64,000 nt of DNA from positions 1 to 64,000 of the IMG/VR virus record IMGVR_UViG_3300009508_001156. The stretch is one strand, 5' to 3'. Below, piece by piece: positions 62,801-64,000 of the stretch. Below the pieces are notes generated by a model, which searched no databases, was not told the origin of the DNA, and was given only the letters and a program-made list of their open reading frames with translations. Every line of letters begins with the position of its first letter. Position 1 is the first letter of the stretch. The DNA comes from a virus. Made by a program: the position numbers and the translations under genes.

Positions 62801-64000
62801 CATTGCCTGATTGGTTTTTACTCAGGAAACTAACATCACTGCCTATGTTTAACAGTTTATATACATTCCAATCATTGTGATCGTCTTTTGCCATATGAAT
62901 ATGGCTACCGCTATATGGTTTAATTAATATATTATCGTCGTAAAGATCAGGCAAGCTAGCTATATCAAAACTTTGATATTCTACATTACCTGTTGCAACG
63001 TATCCTGCGTTAAGTACTGTAGGATATGCTTGGTCGGTAATACCGCTTGCATTTACTGCATTTGTAGTTGCCCACAAATTATTAGTCCTTACGCCTGTTG
63101 GTTTCTTTAGGAATCTTTCTGTATTGTCAATATCTACAAAAAGTATATTATCGTTTTTCTGATCTCGGGTTACTTCATATGTTCGTACTTGTCCAATTCT
63201 TGTAACAATTCCGTCTTGTGTTGTTACTTTAATTCTAATGTCTGATTCAGCAATATCGTCAGTAAATCCAGCATTAAATTGTATAGTGCTTGATTCTACA
63301 ACTTTAATTGTGTTAGCTGAGGTAAGACTAAAATATGTTTCTCTTTGGTATCCGTTAGGTACAGGTTCACTTAACGGAGGATTAAACTGATATGTTAACA
63401 GTGCTATAGGTAGTCTACTAATATCAGGAAATTGTATTCTTCCTGTTCCACCAGCGCCGCCATTATCTATAACGTATAAAGTCCCTGCACCTGTTCCACC
63501 GTCTGCAAAATTTTCAATCTTCTGATCGTCTATGTATACTTCAATAAATTTATACTGTCCAGAATTATCAATCTGTAAATTCTCTGTAGCAAATGCAGGA
63601 CCTAAGTCTAAACTAGCGTTATTATTAATTAAGGTATATTCTCTAAGATCGTATGCATTATTAATTGCATCTACTGTTACTACTTGATGTTCTCGTAACG
63701 ACAGTGAGCTTCTTAAAATAAATGTATCTCCTAGAACATAATCTTGTCCACGGTTTTGTATCGTGATATCTATCTCTACTTGCCAGGTTTCTGATCCGTA
63801 TGGTGCGCCGCCAATGTTAGTTCTACTAACAGTTATTATATTAAATATTACTCCGGTGCCAGATCCCTGTAGTGATAGTGGAAGTAGTTCAAACTGCCCG
63901 TTCTCAGTTGAACCGGGTTCGCCGTACATGTTGAAAATAGCAGTATACGTTACAGAGTCAACGTCTCCTTGCTGACGTTTTGTATTGCTAATTACTGGCG
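47898..64000 (-). CDS. Giant virion structural protein, 5' end beyond window
   Basis: This is a single uninterrupted frame of about 16.1 kb. The first in-window ATG is at 63929, but the frame stays open through all 23 codons from there to the window edge (…KRQQGDVDSVTYTAIFN), so at least 5366 residues are encoded and the real start lies outside. The protein is beta-rich. Near the middle are Cys-containing stretches (NCGVFGLEAG; SSCTGQAWRVANGCGGG), a PA14-like piece (GYFRAPKTGWYKFDN) and short YxxGSGY(T/R) repeats (AGSGYRIGD, SAGSGYTDV, GTGYDINRP). The last third has ELWIYIGNQNRY and FEMLKYAYVEQGQLSWAFKTSY. Similar very long proteins sit in the structural regions of marine T4-like phages. It could be a tail-tip or whisker protein; I cannot name a T4 counterpart. 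Frameshifts are absent. Confidence 0.8.
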   Translation of the reverse strand, partial: PVISNTKRQQGDVDSVTYTAIFNMYGEPGSTENGQFELLPLSLQGSGTGVIFNIITVSRTNIGGAPYGSETWQVEIDITIQNRGQDYVLGDTFILRSSLSLREHQVVTVDAINNAYDLREYTLINNNASLDLGPAFATENLQIDNSGQYKFIEVYIDDQKIENFADGGTGAGTLYVIDNGGAGGTGRIQFPDISRLPIALLTYQFNPPLSEPVPNGYQRETYFSLTSANTIKVVESSTIQFNAGFTDDIAESDIRIKVTTQDGIVTRIGQVRTYEVTRDQKNDNILFVDIDNTERFLKKPTGVRTNNLWATTNAVNASGITDQAYPTVLNAGYVATGNVEYQSFDIASLPDLYDDNILIKPYSGSHIHMAKDDHNDWNVYKLLNIGSDVSFLSKNQSGNVSLYTDKSLFNFIDTNQIGQPNTGKFMDYYITLDNANVSDNVLVWSNEEVVLTESSTVEDVQAPRMVEAFIKSIGPSDLLSITSVDPIVGGYVNNLTLIPQLVSDTVIVTGSFNGRINEGDAITLLDNLGTNYSSNVSAGAATSSTDGKLTLSADNEDVLLLDPLVTAAGAGNLYVTLNVQVSDYLYGEYTANASTLTLEDKLNFELITAINGKKFAVDSVSTGSNTVTLTDPKGKDSNLADNYIFTSNLAANLETSGYTVTVYEQYTPLSGNYFIAANVTYNSFEIERPGTAPSTNVTGALLNKSRITTSAPHELFPGDIVRINTPNVSGTFSIDTVTANTMDLGARWLPGYVSESGNIVKKGIKIETVAPHGISSLYAKSDKRIAVHFVSPLYYNKVYYVDSVTPTTLIINNVWPRTDTTHVFYEEKVAQLSSSALFDKENPDYENATNIIEIVENPLLSDYQATWDSNSSILSDGMINFYGNVVIISPRALPSNTSVSTGITLVRSVKRETKFPVVTTLDHNRINMNGSEITVDSYNNLSGMNEAINRAIALRRAYTDLTQPTSAGFRLAFNMLTDPFTPVAQTSSGNKLPAAFISNYGPYVRDAETINRLGNQNAQATGELKIADTVEQIYNENFNQGPKIAGPTQGLSYTDAITGIKYNWSPSIKDYRAEYTAQQELEEQSITNTVEYPDPEGHITTIQGPAISSWSSEGILYEVPGVYGDIAYPEGSVVIYNSQYWIALIDIMLSDNTTFGSDGGNPYQDREFPDQDLIRTNINGKFVYTWRAINNSDAIKSAINEQLTLTTLPGTGTSTANIPGVKRKSYNMLEKTDLNGLLVQPSYNDPVGTVIPRYRLQPNQYKSYAIYQAVRNDNNDIYYIKLDEVSPPLTRHDFYRTINAYSNFSGYEAVDFYYTNNITLSNYLDVNQRITYNRDPLKMKQTGYVLEIGPAEPASFIGKQLLAEPFAVSGGNNTNAIENFRNLPYLEIASSDQNGSLGKATITLGNENDNANGYNSFLLWTPGLTPGKWGPSPEGPGPLNGYNGVPVSAGFGKGYYSAGDGHTDAGNYPGYTVKYDRPIPRFVYSKNYKVSPPVTNRDDTLEYIPLTNTDLGELGLRPDQIYVACFWTEPFVYTNQLVGYNNNNIDSSGKPAPIYSDYEGTVVRFKYIRITELPANAITRRLIPDTGWGGKPWSNRIVDNVGVQFTNDNENQIWDLFKPADVSAGTTTEALTTATVQNTADAPTGEQIQSSTAPETQQIFVPTTSLGPVITGGVLDGLTGPCDTVQQPGDPESGIGGDCDKVPQESVQALTLTKDDMELISDPTIISDYNVYYKTVKIAGSRSPFTVFFNSGGSSIALGLTQSKNIYTPTETTVQAQFGGEQPFIKNNTGTSRAGSLQGQVFSYGDINTGVPVTNIVSNALGLITNAPLPGIQTYTAAGSEVTFPSITGSAFNLLFPDNEMAVSGIGFIREEQLICSVPGPYVTVFVATDSRASTDDFTLVLSYLKELVVTEEVAPITGECTDDVLTNSRNYSAGATVRAWSNNVTPLNGTFSTIFANANGNPILYDYFSSISESGSVTSFVDFRSRVDNIYWTAGAADSPYANKDTYKALELQIPLGTRTGFTYDTIDNWADTPSPDVVNLTSHVDKTNNLLVSENIVNAFNTPVKAGNTNSGSTIELKGYFRAPKTGWYKFDNITNETENLSRSWIWVSSSADPSNSLTHVNSRILWKRYGVDDAKLQIDSAGNETAVAEEYFVNDGYQLTGDETQEQYINSVAYHRDNAASSHTHSQTGQTTVIFLKEGSFYFTRALATNHLVEAVMHLQYAFSDAPENLLPSSTNFTTGRLGFSGRTCAADIQDNAPPVVQDPAQPIDPVTNPAPVYDCFGTPIGQNFNLYQTSTTLAIDVSYEGESGVYSYIDINDGAVNTLDFYTNTDPNFSGTIPTSITTSIATFCTADLAACITNQLTSQYAGQSLNDQQKLAIINSCSNVTQEPETPIYPADQGNDPDNDEQTQEIVFEPLIDDRQDVQRGWTGGIATSEQGQTRGYVWGNYVGYSKPQMTGYNFYPGVFKKTTVKLVQPSQNTYTTQNTIPEGQVVGPNSQRISGGAIISLAKPLTTTVPKTPTVLKRYEVQDQPWADNLTNVNSLTYNPRRIGSSINVNNSNLTNVKPTINSNDLDYNGPAFTTPDTVLQEDRSDVTRVVANQTTSLQPLQFSKVNTGIRFTKVPVIDITPLDIDANGNYLPAGTTVQAQISRPTPTASITQEDLLGTKEGEELYINGRRLVVRARTLEDLKNQINCGVFGLEAGIVNQAGQPTLVISSCTGQAWRVANGCGGGVYSQVGDFHINRGFEQSRTAVSSLTDAVVDTGQAAASTVYTKYTYVTEQTIGVAGEIIPANTYVRFGLNTGTGETGYTTNQTYVDAAGDINLVEFEGNSTGTIAPMPSTSITSEYQTAGSGYRIGDRLRLIGGTPINSAKAPLTKICIDSAGSGYTDVTKLQVVINSNNATPGVGAAAIVTALDINGGIAEIEIVNGGTGYDINRPPLVEIIDLANPSAATRTIDSRWPGASAGGSLSVNGGDILEIDNYSSSIDGKDLYIDKRHLKATAPFTIGQRLFDGLVSPVNINSNVAWIDPQTLDNSFTGRAQITLTGVSSGSAILESIRPNSFVEIAHFPRTAFDNVATITAGSLSKLSSTMTIPGNYQAIIQPGDVITFLDQNEQLEKEDGSISLPDPRYIQLQIDSATDNGGSTDLVFTTTVDARYTFADATVGGTDRPVLIGRAIESKFFIPQPTDNNPTVTYNSGLSTLTVVIESDMFRTFPSFKNSGMFGNGFLPDVYTGIMQPDTVYVYYKKAWWTETLVNPPGGVPVLQDIVDPSVPRNSAKLSALMGTSDTYGTNLNFNDNALKAGYQGMAGPQRIAKFIVTGVDSFGAITSLRIIDRGVYKIFPSDLTRGLPLEYDYEIPGTSSGQLLNGVATVLPSQRGTTLGVSDPLWSVQYGPDHPEYKVDPYGDTSNERHPDWFRYPEFYFNGVQWVPYKGTPGEYDPSTWVIVDTRDPSTSQDISINDAWENLTAEQIERFYVTGQLLRKTYLIDDNVASTTYGKYITPRTLAGGSGARVFLTAQEIPDCSEKGTAREALGLPEIVEKVNAPLSLAKNINDAIEAAGYNPNTLNASVTPNGDLGEFGLSTSFPGIRLDSSTPGFLEKFGLPTGDYNLGMLCIESTLQDPNTTDEEAQQVINELYQSGSYGNLSTDELSSITGRSREDVKNVDVLSFACVQRISPKVPAGVNTGDLLNDNNSIFPGNNIIRLRELFKYTVSNIFGEDISLNTVSNRQDVSVNVFESRRYNNFNTLPVNFETTDAATNAVNTVLYPGQPVINTNVPSTNLPVVEKRWIDNYNGSWAYFENGVLIRQQEPLVDSRYVSSTLMYNGTTGEKFLDLYQWDPFKGVLPKFIADEVYYISEVDPVGYSSARSVFGRNNIGKTWWDTSTIRYFWYEQGSAVERRNAWGSAFPGSSITICEWIESEALPENWAGDGTPRFLDRYITERHQDPITGEFKLYYYYWVQNRSIIDDRIKRDLNRSLDTRTIARYIANPYKYGIETVSYISPSSMLIGNTGPSLNKFENRLQINFSRNLNPDGIDHTAWELAREGDKDSVIPNDLSNKLIDSLAAENAIGQVVPSPLLSDVERYGIGFRPRQTMFKNIKEARRVMVNVINRLLSDLRLETEYPEWDSTLPSVRTYIKTVDWFAVRTVDNETNENIRFNDSYKPVYKVSSVAELYRLQNVPDGSIAQVSNEQNTSVELWIYIGNQNRYKQINIKDETIQLSSALYTDDTNAIMSNEIRLLLTTLKDKVFFNTNKWNELFFEMLKYAYVEQGQLSWAFKTSYLFVKKEEEDLVKFTGFKPDNFQKVLDYMNEVKPYNAKIREYKDGKRAPLDYIGQNNISDYDKPPFVDPEANKIRVLDETIPADLELMGTNARYVDYWTAITTDNTTPIRKGKVNLTFDRTNWLPTLFGWDPATDTESIAISKNIAFLSVANAAVMADPSSNIRAIDRIFKYDSDVQAAFNTEVNTFFNDPTASANTSIVGNYLLLNNMIGSNQMDTTLSLLKTKSGGDFQGETVNAYTFKEYVDNFDSITDVVTQFGFDSDPWDENTDYDNVTVTDSRNSANYGNVTSIGVGDHPWDQVKEYVIYEGIINKDIDGPVTLRRNDEVYEGFDSITFHRMLYGEEMPEELALFDPLESVVMTVVTSEFARGTTEVVAQYDVLPANLDLQHTVYNLVSTTVLDGGRGWINPTVTFYNDFTNSEVGLWSATATVVPDGDGSTISAINITLGAAQIIGLQSQLNIVVSESYTQTLTAQANKRTNVLKLSNPAELIVGQSVTSVTGNILYGEIVSIDGANATISTFLEDTLLNGSTVSVSGSNFTGRSFYGITTEASVLIDKKFAEENYDPSEYTIISPTLAEFTNIDFVNAVIQAGVDPTSNTNFYGIDTVSGWDTAIENGTIGAWDLVTETIQENIVEQVAPNSREVTHRVHMNLFGGTDYLRISSRKTSALSKDLEIWGSELFLDNVSWVQPASLDQPQALWIGDELIQYGRKIDDKVDFITRGAKGTTIQHHPAGTPVYSAYNVDLFNDLMPESAVWLEIGTRYEDVTKWDQAGDATLGNQDDNFWLQINSWDENANVLSTQSDTAVLIESGAETSNLVMTTGMFDITNKAIKIKSTISQPAVLAQSAVQYTNILQLQAPLYTSTAVVMEDVPQGNSTIRVSSPGHNVNDILIVQTASGTAGEYIGQIQSYLGEPEPGKHEYQLYTPVYQKVNELTQLWFSRYVPGMEIKRGIDTLGFIGDLNYGSGNITLSNQLSSLLPTAGQTVELYWRDVAIVNETFGAGPGQIVNVVPSAAEGWQSTFNRILFNDAVTVEVEVIETGNSDVAWDSARLAGQTAQSLADRANADYSSFNSIMRFMHFGEDPTP

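Noticed and set aside
1-64000. tRNA or rRNA genes
   Set aside because: Coding sequence is nearly continuous and no gap is long enough or shows a cloverleaf.

Overview
The window is AT-rich and almost entirely coding, and looks like part of a large marine T4-like tailed phage (cyanophage or pelagiphage type). The grounds are huge virion structural genes, two tail-fibre proteins with self-processing C-termini, genes packed with ATGA or TAATG overlaps, and T4-late-type promoter octamers ((T/G/A)ATAAATA) ahead of several transcription blocks. I saw no rRNA, tRNA, CRISPR array, integrase or insertion sequence. The host cannot be named from this sequence alone.

Layout. (1) 1-1263, plus strand: three small conserved phage-type genes of unknown function. 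A strong 17-bp hairpin separates the first two and buries the ribosome binding site of the second. (2) 1260-29828, minus strand: a dense accessory block of about 28 kb devoted to carbohydrate chemistry and transfer. In transcription order (right to left) it holds two DxD glycosyltransferase-like proteins, a GT-A-like protein, a UDP-sugar dehydrogenase, a methyltransferase, three radical SAM proteins interleaved with large glycosyltransferase-like proteins, an RmlC-type epimerase and two SGNH-hydrolase-like proteins. It continues with a separated pair of mini E1-alpha/E1-beta thiamine-diphosphate proteins and three extended SDR epimerase/dehydratases. It ends with a heptose-type cassette (nucleotidyltransferase, kinase, cupin, HAD phosphatase), a NodU/CmcH carbamoyltransferase, a 1132-residue protein made of ten copies of a GT-A-like core, a methyltransferase-like protein and a tiny zinc-finger-like ORF. 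(3) 29893-64000, minus strand: virion genes. These are a structural protein, a fibre with a peptidase-G2-like end, a 4111-residue subtilase-adhesin, a fibre with a peptidase S74 chaperone, a 222-residue virion protein and a giant structural protein of at least 5366 residues that runs off the right edge.

How the parts may work together (inference): the accessory block encodes much of a route to an activated, carbamoylated or methylated heptose or deoxysugar, plus several transferases to attach it. The product could decorate the virion, whose giant fibre and adhesin genes lie next door, or the host surface. The most unusual items are the ten-fold repeat protein at 2055-5453, the radical SAM/transferase cluster at 16896-24031, the split and order-reversed HldE pair that share 80 bases, the reduced E1 pair, and the giant subtilase carrying a LamG-like domain, Calx-beta-like repeats and a seven-bladed FG-GAP-like propeller.
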